DNA of 64,000 nucleotides from Rhodothermales bacterium (lineage in GTDB: Bacteria; Bacteroidota; Rhodothermia; Rhodothermales; Bin80). The first letter of the stretch is position 1. Each line of letters opens with the position of its first letter. The stretch lies in assembly GCA_028278205.1 (NCBI GenBank), contig JANQES010000064.1, positions 1 through 64,000 on the forward strand. Direction: 5' to 3'. Under the pieces are notes generated by a model that was given only the letters and a program-made list of their open reading frames with translations, had not been told where the DNA came from and searched no databases. A program made the position numbers and the translations under genes. This document shows, one piece after another, positions 53,615-61,905 of this stretch.

Positions 53615-54505
53615 ATGATCCCCTATGTGAATCAACGGATACGCGCGGCTCTGTTGAGCGTGTTGGCCGTTTTGGTCTTCGGCGCAGGCATCGCCCAGGC
53701 GCAAATCGTCAACGAGAGTTTCGAGGAAGACGGCCAGTTCTCGCTGGCAGGCTGGCAGGCTACCGAGGGCTCGTGCCAGGAGGGTTTCGGCCAGACGCCG
53801 CCGGGCGGCGGGGCGTGGTCGTTGAAACTCCACCGGCGCAACCTTCAAGGCGGATGCTACGGCGTGGTCTACCAGATGATTCCGCAGATGCGCAGCGGCG
53901 AGGTCTGGCGGGTGACGGCCGAGGTCCGGCTGCCGGAAGGCCGGGGCGGCACGGCGCGGCTGTACTGGACGGATTTCAAAAACGCGGATCGTTCCGGCGT
54001 CTTGCCCTATCTGCCCGCGCCTGTCGGGAAAGTGGCCACGGCCACCTCGACCCAATGGACGACGCTGGCGCTCATCGATACGCTCGACATCGCCCCGGGC
54101 GACAGCATCGGCCTCGTCCTTGATGCCGGTGTGACGAGCGGGCCTACCCTCCTCGACGATGTCGCCTACTTCGACCTCGTCATCATCGATCAACCCAGCG
54201 CGCCGGAAATTGCGACGACCCGAGGCGAGCAGCCGGAGGGCGCCGTCTTTGCCCTCGCCCACAACTTTCCCAATCCCTTTCAGACCGCGACGACCATCTC
54301 CTTCACCCTGAACCGCGCCGATTACGTCACGCTCGACATCTACGATCTGCTGGGCCGCAAAGTCAGCACACTGATCGCGGATGACTTGCCGGTGGGCACG
54401 CATACCGCCGAATGGGACTCCGGCGACCTGCCCGACGGGCTGTACGTAGGCCGTCTCCAGGCAGGCACCCAACGACGCACCATCAAGCTCGTGCGGCTGC
54501 GTTAA
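53615..54505 (+). CDS. Secreted protein with T9SS sorting domain, 296 aa
   Basis: The start opens a signal peptide (IRAALLSVLAVLVFGAGIAQAQ). Residues about 25-190 look like a jelly-roll, carbohydrate-binding type domain (NESFEEDGQFSLAGW, GGGAWSLKLHRRN and GEVWRVTAEVRLPEG). Residues about 215-296 are a type A T9SS sorting domain (AHNFPNPFQ, IYDLLGRKVSTL, SGDLPDGLYVGRLQAG, end LVRLR). It is exported by T9SS and anchored or released. The frame is open 16 codons further upstream without a signal. Confidence 0.85.
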   Translation: MIPYVNQRIRAALLSVLAVLVFGAGIAQAQIVNESFEEDGQFSLAGWQATEGSCQEGFGQTPPGGGAWSLKLHRRNLQGGCYGVVYQMIPQMRSGEVWRVTAEVRLPEGRGGTARLYWTDFKNADRSGVLPYLPAPVGKVATATSTQWTTLALIDTLDIAPGDSIGLVLDAGVTSGPTLLDDVAYFDLVIIDQPSAPEIATTRGEQPEGAVFALAHNFPNPFQTATTISFTLNRADYVTLDIYDLLGRKVSTLIADDLPVGTHTAEWDSGDLPDGLYVGRLQAGTQRRTIKLVRLR

Positions 54506-54584
54506 GGCAAATGGGCAAATTGCAAATGGGCAAATGGGCAAAGGGTAGCATGATCGCCCTTTGCCCATTTGCAATTTGCCCCTG
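54506..54584. repeat. Heptamer-array hairpin, word GGCAAAT/GGGCAAA
   Basis: Repeated GGCAAATGGGCAAATTGCAAATGG and its complement GCCCTTTGCCCATTTGCAATTTGCC flank a short loop. It separates the convergent T9SS gene and the pilin-like gene. Confidence 0.8.
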
Positions 54585-54591
54585 TCCCTTC

Positions 54592-55029
54592 CTATTCAGG
54601 TCGATAGTCCAGCGTGATATCGTCGGGTTCGAGGCCGGCGATGGTGACGCCTTTGGTCCAGGAGCCCAGGACGCACTCTTCGTTGAGCGCGTTGATGCGC
54701 AGGTGGGTGGTCGAAGGGAAAAAGCGATAACAGCCGCTGCCGGGGAAGTTGACGAAGGGGCTGCTGTCGGGGCCGCCGGAGGCCGTCAGGCCGAGCGCGC
54801 CGATGGTAAAGCCCGAAAAGTCCGCCGGATCGTTTGATCGGCCGCCGCCCATCAGCACGGGTTTCGATTTCCAGGCCTGCGCCTGCGAGGCGAGGTCCAT
54901 GATTTTGTGAATCTCGCTGTCTTCGCGAGATTTTTCCCGGTTCTCGTCAAAAGCTTGAATTCCATAAACAACTGCTGCACTGACGATGACGATGCCGAGG
55001 ATCAACAAGAGTAATTGCTGTTGTCCCAT
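54592..55029 (-). CDS. Pilin-like single-TM protein, MGQQQ family, copy 2
   Basis: 145 aa. MGQQQLLLLILGIVIV is identical to the start of the protein at 38085-38585; beyond about residue 26 the two differ except for a shared AQAW helix (ASQAQAWKSKP versus ASDAQAWALKP). A Gly-rich loop and a beta-rich C-terminal domain with two Cys follow. A GGAGG lies about 10 bases upstream of the start. The conserved hydrophobic N-terminus with a variable body is the pattern of pilin-like subunits, but the usual prepilin site is missing. No pilus genes are adjacent. Confidence 0.72.
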   Translation of the reverse strand: MGQQQLLLLILGIVIVSAAVVYGIQAFDENREKSREDSEIHKIMDLASQAQAWKSKPVLMGGGRSNDPADFSGFTIGALGLTASGGPDSSPFVNFPGSGCYRFFPSTTHLRINALNEECVLGSWTKGVTIAGLEPDDITLDYRPE

Positions 55030-55168
55030 TTCCCTTTTACCTCCCTAAAGGATAGAAAATGGTGATTATTACCGCGTGAAGCCACGCCCCAACAGTCCCT
55101 GCCTCCGTTTGGGCCGGGCAGCAAAAATGATGCCTCTGGCTGCTTAGAAGTGGTCAGAAATTGAGCTT

Positions 55169-55996
55169 TTAGCGATAAAGCCGGGCGCGATCCCACCTCC
55201 GGATGACGTCTTCGATGAGCGTGGCGACGCGTTCGTTGACGCGGGCGAAATAGGCCTGCGCCTGCGCCGGATCGAACGTAGGATAGCCCTGGCCGGCTTC
55301 GTAAAGCCCGATGGATGTGGGGAAGGGCGTGGCGGCCCACGCATTGTTTTGCGGATAGGGCATCGCCATCGTCGAGTCGTAGCGTTCGGGGTGGATGTGT
55401 TCCGGGACGATGGCCTGCATGTAGGCCGATTCGTTGTTGCCGGCGTGACCGCCGTTTTCGCCGAAGACGGCGAAGGTATCGTCTGTGGCGAGGCTCCACC
55501 AGTTGATGACGAGCGTGCGGATGTGGTGCTGCTCCGAGGCGCGGGCGGCTACCTCGTGCAAGATGGCCGTCTGCGGCCCGCCGTGTCCGTTGAGGATGAT
55601 GACGTTGAGGAAGCCGTTGCGCGCCAGCCCGGCCAGAATGTCTGCCACGAACGGCGCGTAGGCCTCGGCGCTGATTTGAAAAGCGCCGGGGTAGGCCTGC
55701 AAACGCCCCGTGACGCCGTAGTTGAGCGTCGGGGCGATGAGGGCGTTGAGGCGCGCAGCCAGGGCCTTGGCCATGGCCTCCGGAGCCAGGTTGTCCGAGC
55801 CGTTGGGCAACACACCGTGCGGCTCCAGCGTCCCCACTGGCAGCAGGACCGTCTCGATCCGGGCGGGCACCCATTCGGCGAATTCCTGCCAGCCGATCAG
55901 ATTCATCGCGCGCGTGGAGGGTTCGTCCTGGGCGCGCGCGGTCAGGGGCGCCAGGAGGCAGCACAGGAGCATCAGGTAACGATACGGTGGGGTCAT
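55169..55996 (-). CDS. Creatininase-family amidohydrolase, exported
   Basis: 275 aa from the ATG that opens a signal peptide (YLMLLCCLLAPLTARAQ). Family motifs are LLPVGTLEPHGVLPNGSDN (metal ligands Glu and His), GVTGRLQAYPG, NGHGGPQTAILHEVA and GENGGHAGNNESAYMQAI. Most are cytoplasmic amidohydrolases of creatinine or of formamide in F420 or pyrimidine metabolism; a secreted member is unusual. Substrate unknown. Frame continuation upstream is non-homologous and lies in the heptamer repeat. Confidence 0.87.
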   Translation of the reverse strand: MTPPYRYLMLLCCLLAPLTARAQDEPSTRAMNLIGWQEFAEWVPARIETVLLPVGTLEPHGVLPNGSDNLAPEAMAKALAARLNALIAPTLNYGVTGRLQAYPGAFQISAEAYAPFVADILAGLARNGFLNVIILNGHGGPQTAILHEVAARASEQHHIRTLVINWWSLATDDTFAVFGENGGHAGNNESAYMQAIVPEHIHPERYDSTMAMPYPQNNAWAATPFPTSIGLYEAGQGYPTFDPAQAQAYFARVNERVATLIEDVIRRWDRARLYR

Positions 55997-56010
55997 GGTT
56001 GATCCGGATA

Positions 56011-56161
56011 GTGGGGAAGGGGGAAAGGGAGAAAGGGGGAGAGGGAGAAAGGGGGAAGGGGAGATCTTAGTGGCGAATGTCGAAGGCTTTGTCAACACCT
56101 TCGACATTTGAGATTCGACATTCCTGATCATCTCCCTCTCCCCCTCTCTCCCTTTCCCCCA
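56011..56161. repeat. Nested heptamer-array hairpin, outer GGGAAAG/GGGAGAG, inner ATGTCGA
   Basis: Outer GGGGAAAGGGAGAAAGGGGGAG pairs with CTCCCTCTCCCCCTCTCTCCC. Inner GCGAATGTCGAAGGC pairs with ACCTTCGACATT. The architecture and both words correspond to the structure at 20029-20203. Confidence 0.8.
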
Positions 56162-56185
56162 CGCTCCCTTCGGCATTGCCTGTTC

Positions 56186-58345
56186 TCAGGACAGATTCTT
56201 TATGTCATCCGTTATGTTCAGTTTGTCCAGGGTGTCCGGGCCGGCTTTGCCGTCGGCGGTGAGGCCGTTGGCTTCTTGCCATTTTTTTAGCGAGCGTTCG
56301 GTTCCGGATCCAAAATTACCATCGGCGCCTAAACCGAGCGCTTTTTGGAGCACCTTAACCGGAGCACCGCGCGATCCCTTCTGAAGGGTAGGCACGGCTT
56401 TGGCCGGTAATCCAAGAACTTCACGCGCATGCTCATAATTCTCCTTGCGATCTTTCAGGCCGTTAAACCCACCGTTAATGAGCTTCGTCAACGTATAGAT
56501 ATCTTGAGCATCCGCATACTTGTTGAGATTTTTGTTGTCCCAAAACCAGCACGCTGAGGCTAACGCTCCTTCTTTCGTCTGAACATAGTCGATGACCTCC
56601 TCCGCCGTCTTGCCAATGGTTTTACCAAAAGCGGTATAATTGCTCCGACCCGTCAACTGGATAACCCCTCGTCCACGGAAGCGAAACCCGTCGCCTGATG
56701 CGGTGTTGCCGTTACCCATACGATTGGCATACACCACGTTGGCAATTTTCTCAGGCTTCATAGCATACTCGTTGGCATCTCGACCCGCATTTTTGAAATA
56801 CTTTGGAAAGACTCTATTAAGCGTGCTGGCTCTATAGTTGAGGTTTTCCTCAAGGACTTTAAAATTAAGACTTTCGTGCATACACTGCGCAAAAAAGCCG
56901 GCCATGCGCTGCGGCGTGTCGATGTTATACCTGGGTAGAATTTCCTGTGCGGCTTTGGCCCAGGCTTCGGCCTCGTTGTTGCCTTTCAGTATCTCCGCGA
57001 CGTGTTCTGCGGTTAAAGCCGGCGGGGCAGCCGTTTCCACCGGCTCGGCAGCCGTGTCGGGTGCCGGCGCGGTGGCGGTGTCTGCCGGTGCGGTGTCTGT
57101 TGGCGCAGACGGTCCCAGGTTTGCGAGGGAAGGGACTATCGGCCCGGCGAACAGCGCCGCTTCGGTCCCGGCTTTGGTTTTCAGTTGGTCTTCGAAGTCG
57201 GCTTGCCGTTCGGCGTCTTTTTCGAACACCGACGCCACGTCCGCTTTCACGGGTGCGGTTCTGGCTTTCAGTTGATCGTCGAACTCGGTTTGCAGTTCGG
57301 CGCCTTTTTCATAGACCCCCGCTAGCTCCGCTTTCACCTGATCTTTTATCGAAGCCTGCTGTTCCTGCAACTCGGCCAGGGCCTCGGTCATGTTCTGGAC
57401 CCAGCCGCTGTTTTCGGCTTCGAGGGCTTGTTCGGTTTGCTGAACCAGCAGGTTGTGGTTGGACGGCCTGGCCTGCTCGTCGGGCGGCAGGGCGGCCCAC
57501 CACGTCAGGACGTTCTTCAGATCGGTGGCAACCTGATTATAAATGACCAGCGTTTGCTCGGTTTTCTGGTATTCGAGGTAGGCGGCAAAGGCGGCGGCCA
57601 GCGAAGTCGTCACGGCCACCCAGAGTTCAAAGCCGATGGCAGCCAGGAGCGTGCCCAGGCCGCCGATGACGATGGTCAAGAGCTGGAGGAAGCGCAGTTT
57701 TTTCTCCAGCGCGTCGGTCTTGCCGGCGTAAAAATCACGTTGATCGCCCAGGCGTATTTTGATGTATTCCTCGGAGGAGATGTACGCAAAGCCGTCGTCC
57801 TCTGCGGCAGCGCCATACATTTTGGGCGGGATCGGGCCTTTGTAGGGTTTGAGCGAGGCTTCGCTGACGGAGGTCTTCATCACCTGGCGCCGGATCTTGG
57901 TCAGCTTATCGGCCAGCTTTTCCTCGCGCGATTTGTCTTTGGTGGCTTCGTCGCTGTAGATGCCGGCTTTGGCGCGGAAGCGATAGATCTCGCGTTTAAG
58001 CGACTCGGCGCCGGAGCGCAGCATAATCCATTTATTGCCCACATTGAACTTGTTGGTCAGGGCAATGAGCGCCGCGATCAAGATGGGCGCGATGATGATG
58101 CCCCAGCGCAGAATGGTGTACCAGGGCGCATAGCCGGGTACGGTCTGGGCCACCTCCTCATCCACCCCAAAAAATTGGGTCTGGATCACGGCCAGAAGCA
58201 CGGCCAGCACGCCCAGCGCCAGAATCAGGTTCTGAAGCCTTTTGAATTGATTTTGATTGTGCCCGGCGTTGGCGTCGTAGGTGGCAAACTCTTGCCAGAT
58301 CTCCTTGAGGATGGGGGTGCCGCTCGAAGCTTTTTGGGTTTCCAC
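56186..58345 (-). CDS. Double DUF4231/SLATT-like 2-TM protein fused to GH19 lysin and peptidoglycan-binding domains
   Basis: 719 aa from a GTG start. Unit 1 (about 10-135): TM hairpin about 39-57 and 78-99, then NKWIMLRSGAESLKREIYRF, a DUF4231-type motif. Unit 2 (about 190-315): YIKIRLGDQRDFYAGKTDA, TMs about 221-257, then AAYLEYQKTEQTLVIYNQVA. A coiled coil (about 316-395) contains a duplicated block with FDDQLKARTAPV and FEDQLKTKAGTE, then a Thr/Ala/Pro-rich linker. A GH19 chitinase/endolysin-like domain (about 444-645) has FFAQCMHESLNF with probable catalytic Glu491 and FRGRGVIQLTGRSNY. PG-binding domain about 653-712 (GSRGAPVKVLQKALG, DGNFGSGTERSLKKWQ). The four TMs place both ends on the same side, probably the cytoplasm. 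Confidence 0.88.
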   Translation of the reverse strand: METQKASSGTPILKEIWQEFATYDANAGHNQNQFKRLQNLILALGVLAVLLAVIQTQFFGVDEEVAQTVPGYAPWYTILRWGIIIAPILIAALIALTNKFNVGNKWIMLRSGAESLKREIYRFRAKAGIYSDEATKDKSREEKLADKLTKIRRQVMKTSVSEASLKPYKGPIPPKMYGAAAEDDGFAYISSEEYIKIRLGDQRDFYAGKTDALEKKLRFLQLLTIVIGGLGTLLAAIGFELWVAVTTSLAAAFAAYLEYQKTEQTLVIYNQVATDLKNVLTWWAALPPDEQARPSNHNLLVQQTEQALEAENSGWVQNMTEALAELQEQQASIKDQVKAELAGVYEKGAELQTEFDDQLKARTAPVKADVASVFEKDAERQADFEDQLKTKAGTEAALFAGPIVPSLANLGPSAPTDTAPADTATAPAPDTAAEPVETAAPPALTAEHVAEILKGNNEAEAWAKAAQEILPRYNIDTPQRMAGFFAQCMHESLNFKVLEENLNYRASTLNRVFPKYFKNAGRDANEYAMKPEKIANVVYANRMGNGNTASGDGFRFRGRGVIQLTGRSNYTAFGKTIGKTAEEVIDYVQTKEGALASACWFWDNKNLNKYADAQDIYTLTKLINGGFNGLKDRKENYEHAREVLGLPAKAVPTLQKGSRGAPVKVLQKALGLGADGNFGSGTERSLKKWQEANGLTADGKAGPDTLDKLNITDDIKNLS

Positions 58346-58410
58346 GATACGGTCCGGTTTGGGTGAAGAAGAAATTCAGGAATGATTTCGTGAAGCCAGG
58401 CCGGGACTGC

Positions 58411-58447
58411 GCGCAGCCCCAGGATACTTACCAGACAGGTTCTCAGA
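58411..58447. repeat. One-ended relative of the MITE-like element (right end)
   Basis: GCGCAGCCCCAGGATACTTACC followed by AGACAGGTTCTCAG matches the right end of 4530-4719 (GCGCAGCCCCGGTATACGTACC then AAACAGGCTCTCAG) with few changes. A left end was not found nearby. Confidence 0.5.
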
Positions 58448-58468
58448 CTTCTACACCCTACCACACGT

Positions 58469-58514
58469 AAAAAAGGACGGAATCGGATCAAGCTGTTCCT
58501 TCGCGTCCTTTTTC
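58469..58514 (-). terminator. Terminator of the D-aminoacylase-like gene
   Basis: On the minus strand AAAAAGGACG and CGTCCTTTTTT pair around a loop of about 25 bases, with the T-run at the end. It overlaps the stop codon at 58513. Confidence 0.65.
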
Positions 58515-60255
58515 AGCTTCCTTCGTTCCAACCCTTCCAGCCCGGCCCGCGCACGACGCGGCCCGGTGTGGCGCCGGTGTGCTCGCCGTCGCGGAGCACG
58601 GGCGTGCCGTTGACGAAGACGTGGATCATGCCCGTGGCGTACTGATGGGGTTCTTCGAACGTGGCGTGATCCTGGATGGTGGCCGGGTCGAAGAGGGCGA
58701 GGTCGGCGAAGAAGCCGGGTTGAAGGGCGCCGCGCCGGCGGATCTTGAGGTTCTGCGCCGGCAGGGTAGTCAGGCGGCGAATGGCTTCTTCGAGCGAGAT
58801 GACCTGCTCGTCGCGCACGTATTTGCCCAGCAGCCGGGCGAAGTTGCCGTAGGCGCGGGGGTGGGTGTTCATATCCAGAAAAACACCCTCCGGCGCCATC
58901 GAGCCGGCGTCCGAGTCGAAGCTCACCCAGGGCAGGGCGATCTGGCGTTTGACGTTGTCTTCGCTCATCAAGAAATAGACCGTCCCGACGCGGCTGCTGT
59001 CTTCGATGACGAGGTCCATGGCGGTTATGGCCGGCGAGGTGCCGCGCTCGGCGGCGACTTCGGCGAGCGTCTTGCCGGTGTAGCCGCGCAGCGCCTCATT
59101 TCGAAAGCCGATGAGCAGCACGTTGTCCGGCCCGGCAGCCAGGTAGAGGTTTTCCCACTCATCGGTGGGGGTGTTCATGTCCTGTTCGAGTTGGGCGCGG
59201 ATGTCGGGGTCTTGCAGGCGCGCGCGCCAGGCTTCGAAGCCGCCTTCCTGCACTGCCGGCGGCATCGCGGCGTCGAGGCCGGTGGCGCCTGCGGTGTAAG
59301 TGTACATATCGGCGGTGATGGCGAGGCCCTCGGCGCGGGCCGCCTCCACGCGTTCGATCACGGCGTCGAGCTTGTCCCAGTTGTCGCGTCCGGCGGCTTT
59401 GAGGTGATAGATCTGGGCAGGCAGCCCCGCCTCCCGCGCAATCCGGATCAACTCGTCGACCGATTCGAGCAGGCGGTTGCCTTCGCTGCGCATGTGCGAG
59501 ATGTAGAGGCCGCCGTACTCCGCGGCCACCTTGCACAGCGCGATCAGCTCGTCGGTATCGGCATAGAAGGCCGGTGCGTAGATCAACGACGAGCCGACGC
59601 CGAGGGCGCCGTCTTCCATGGCCTGCCGCACGAGCGCTTGCATCCGCGCCAGCTCTTCTGCCGAAGGCGGGCGGTTGTCATAGCCGAGTTCGTGGATGCG
59701 CACCGTCGTGGCGCCGGCAAACGACGCCACGTTGGGCGCGATGCCTTTTTCGACGAGGTATTCGAGGTATTCGCTGAGCGTCGTCCAGGGGATCGTCAGG
59801 GGTTGCTCGTCGCTGTAGGGCACGCCCAGGAGTTCGGCGACGGCTTCTTCGGAGCCGTGCCGCGCCACGAGCCCGCGCAGCATGTTGGCTTTCATCGCCT
59901 CGTTGAGTGGCCCCATCGACTGGCCTTCGCCGAAGACTTCGAGCGTGACGCCCTGCCGGATGTCGCTCTGCGAACGGCCATCGATGACCAACGACTCGGT
60001 GGCCCAACTGAGCATGTTGATGAAACCGGGCGCGACGGCCAGCCCTGAGGCGTCGATCTCCTGGCGCGCGCGCGCACTGCCGAGGTCGCCGACGGCGGCG
60101 ATGGTGTCGGCACTGATGGCCACGTCGCCGGTGAAGGGGGGCTGGCCGCTGCCGTCGTAGAGAGTGCCGCCCCGGATGATGAGGTCGTAGTTGGTCGTCG
60201 TAGGTGTGCAAGCGGCCAGCAAGAGCAGGCCGAGCACAAGGAGCACACGAGGCAT
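58513..60255 (-). CDS. D-aminoacylase-like amidohydrolase, lipoprotein, with altered metal motif
   Basis: 580 aa. The signal LVLGLLLLAACTPT has a lipobox (LAAC), so it is anchored in the outer or inner membrane. Amidohydrolase features: YDLIIRGGTLYDGSG, HMRSEGNRLLESVDEL, YHLKAAGRDNWDK, LDMNTHPRAYGNFARLLG and RRGALQPGFFADLALFDP. The normal HxH metal pair after PGF(I/V)D is absent; the sequence reads APGFINMLSWATESL. Other ligands may remain, so the enzyme may use one metal or a different substrate. D-amino-acid N-deacylase activity is a family name only. Confidence 0.85.
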   Translation of the reverse strand: MPRVLLVLGLLLLAACTPTTTNYDLIIRGGTLYDGSGQPPFTGDVAISADTIAAVGDLGSARARQEIDASGLAVAPGFINMLSWATESLVIDGRSQSDIRQGVTLEVFGEGQSMGPLNEAMKANMLRGLVARHGSEEAVAELLGVPYSDEQPLTIPWTTLSEYLEYLVEKGIAPNVASFAGATTVRIHELGYDNRPPSAEELARMQALVRQAMEDGALGVGSSLIYAPAFYADTDELIALCKVAAEYGGLYISHMRSEGNRLLESVDELIRIAREAGLPAQIYHLKAAGRDNWDKLDAVIERVEAARAEGLAITADMYTYTAGATGLDAAMPPAVQEGGFEAWRARLQDPDIRAQLEQDMNTPTDEWENLYLAAGPDNVLLIGFRNEALRGYTGKTLAEVAAERGTSPAITAMDLVIEDSSRVGTVYFLMSEDNVKRQIALPWVSFDSDAGSMAPEGVFLDMNTHPRAYGNFARLLGKYVRDEQVISLEEAIRRLTTLPAQNLKIRRRGALQPGFFADLALFDPATIQDHATFEEPHQYATGMIHVFVNGTPVLRDGEHTGATPGRVVRGPGWKGWNEGS

Positions 60256-60615
60256 GAATCTGGGGGGTAGGCGCCGGGTAGGTATCGATAGCTATGATAC
60301 TAACGTGCCGTGAAAAACGTAAGGGGCAGCAAAGAAATGTTGCCAGGAAGAAGCTAGCAGGCACCCCGGTGTGTTTCACGGTGGATGAGCGTTGGCGTTA
60401 GATGGGTCATTTAGCTCGCTTCGCTCGCTGTCATTTGCCTTCGGCGTCATTTGCATGCTTCGCATGCGTCATTGGTGGTCATTCATTGTCATTGTTGTTT
60501 CAACCAATGACAATGAATGACCACCAATGACGCGAGCGAAGCGAGCTAATGACCCACGCCGTGGTTTGCCTGAAATGCTGCCGGTGATACTGTCACCAGG
60601 GGTAGACCTGCCTGC
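60256..60615. other. Intergenic region upstream of the D-aminoacylase-like gene
   Basis: These 360 bases hold the leader of the minus-strand gene (start 60255) and a large heptamer hairpin with three nested mini-hairpins (60404-60554). No coding frame is supported. Confidence 0.5.
60404..60554. repeat. Heptamer-array hairpin, word GTCATTG/GTCATTT, with three mini-hairpins inserted
   Basis: The left arm reads GGGTCATTTAGCTCGCTTCGCTCGCTGTCATTTGCCTTCGGCGTCATTTGCATGCTTCGCATGC in pieces: GTCATT words separated by three small palindromes, AGCTCGCTTCGCTCGCT, GCCTTCGGC and GCATGCTTCGCATGC. The right arm (from about 60500) has ATGACAATGAATGACC words and one GCGAGCGAAGCGAGC. The separated spacers recur in other loci. 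Confidence 0.78.
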
Positions 60616-61266
60616 TTAAAACGGCAGGGCCAGGATCTCGATGCGGCGGTTTTGGCGGCGTCCGCGCGCGGTGGTGTTCGGGGCTGCCGGGCGGGTGTCG
60701 CCATAGGCGGCCACGTCGAAGCGGGCCGGGTCGAAGTTGAGGTCGTCTGTGAAGAAGCGCACGACGGCGGCGGCGCGGGCTGCCGAGAGTTCCCAGTTGC
60801 TCGGATATTTTTCGAGCAGTTGCCCGCCCAGCGGCGTGTTGTCGGCGTGGCCTTCGACGCGGAAGCGGTGGCGGGTGTAGGTGCTGTCGAGGTGGGTAGC
60901 CAGGGCGGCGAGCTGGTCGAGACCCTCTGTGCTGAGTTCGACGCCGGCAGGCTTGAAGAGGTCTTCGACGAGCAGGGTTGTGATGGGTTCGAGGGTGCAG
61001 AGCGTGTCGCGCTTCGTCGCCAGCAGATAGTCGAGTTTGTTGATGCGGTCTTTGAGCGCGCGTTCGTTGCGATAGTAGAGGCCCGAATCGATGTCGTCGT
61101 AGAAACGGATCGAATCCTGGAGGGCGTAGAGTTCGGCGCGTAAGACGCGCTCGGCCACGTAGAGCGAGTCGATGGTCTGGGCTTGCTGGTCGATGATGCG
61201 TTTTTGGCTCGCGCAGCCGGTCAGAAGCACCGGGACGGCCAGCAGAATGAGGAGGGTAGAACGCAT
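60616..61266 (-). CDS. OmpA-family lipoprotein
   Basis: 216 aa from the ATG of MRSTLLILLAVPVLLTGCASQ; the lipobox LTGC gives a Cys17 lipidation. Residues about 20-90 are helical/coiled (IIDQQAQTIDSLYVAERVLRAELYALQDSI). The OmpA C-terminal peptidoglycan-binding domain (about 105-216) has HRFRVEGHADNTPLGGQ, NWELSAARAAAVVRFF, AAYGDTRPAAPNTTARGRRQNRRIEI. These bind diaminopimelate and tether the outer membrane to the wall. No partner genes lie adjacent. Confidence 0.9.
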   Translation of the reverse strand: MRSTLLILLAVPVLLTGCASQKRIIDQQAQTIDSLYVAERVLRAELYALQDSIRFYDDIDSGLYYRNERALKDRINKLDYLLATKRDTLCTLEPITTLLVEDLFKPAGVELSTEGLDQLAALATHLDSTYTRHRFRVEGHADNTPLGGQLLEKYPSNWELSAARAAAVVRFFTDDLNFDPARFDVAAYGDTRPAAPNTTARGRRQNRRIEILALPF

Positions 61267-61445
61267 GAGAAGACGGAGGCTCGACAGTAGAAGGGTTAGC
61301 AACGCGGGGAAGATACGGCGGCATTCCACACCGTATAAAACTCATGCATAGCAGCTTAAAACAATGAAACGCTTACGCAACGAAAACGCTGTCGAAAAAA
61401 CGAGACAGGCGCCGTAGCGCACGCGATACACCCCGGAAAATGAAG

Positions 61446-61473
61446 ACGCCCGGCTCTAGACAGAACCGGGCGT
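61446..61473. terminator. GC-rich hairpin ACGCCCGG/CCGGGCGT
   Basis: An 8-bp perfect stem with a 12-base loop, followed by TTCC. Its gene is unclear: the OmpA-lipoprotein gene starts 180 bases away and reads the other way, so it may end an unseen transcript. Confidence 0.45.
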
Positions 61474-61636
61474 TTCCGCGTAGCTGATAGGGAGAGGGAG
61501 GGAGGATCAGCTACGATGATGCCAACACCTAATATCGCGTAGAAAATCATTGATGTCAAGTGGGGGCTTTTAGAAAGGGCTTTTTTCGAAGCGGGCCGGG
61601 GGCCTTGCCGTTCATCCGTCCTCCTCGTGTCGCAGA

Positions 61637-61841
61637 GCTGTTAAGTTCTTCTCGGCGTGGCGGTTCAAGTTCCCCTCCTGGACAGGAGGGGACAGGGGTG
61701 GTTGATTAAAAACGTCGCAGAAAATCGAAGCGTGCGGGTGTTATTTCGAGGATTGAGATCGACCACCCCTTAGTCCCCTCCTGTCCAGGAGGGGAAACTG
61801 CATGGCGTCTTCGCGTGACCATTTGCAGAGAACTTAACAGC
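61637..61841. repeat. 205-bp inverted-repeat element
   Basis: Ends are GCTGTTAAGTTCT and AGAACTTAACAGC, exact complements. Subterminal TTCCCCTCCTGGACAGGAGG with GGACAGGGGTGG mirrors CCACCCCTTAGTCCCC and TCCTGTCCAGGAGGGGAA. It has no ORF. Structure like a MITE. Confidence 0.7.
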
Positions 61842-61877
61842 CCTGCCCCTCATGCCGGGATCTCTTCAGGGCTATGT

Positions 61878-61905
61878 TTTTGGATGACGGTGTGGTATAC
61901 TTTTG
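61878..61905 (+). promoter_or_regulatory. Candidate Bacteroidota-type promoter
   Basis: TACTTTTG (61898-61905) fits the -7 consensus TAnnTTTG and TTTTG (61878-61882) can serve as the -33 element. The spacing of 15 is shorter than the usual 19-21. The gene starts 139 bases downstream. Confidence 0.35.

Noticed and set aside
55030..55168. Possible riboswitch in the leader of pilin-like copy 2
   Set aside because: Compared by eye to c-di-GMP and other known classes; no consensus core was found.
61356..61559. 67-aa frame on the minus strand in the long intergenic region
   Set aside because: It overlaps the CCGGGCG hairpin and lacks an RBS and typical codon use.
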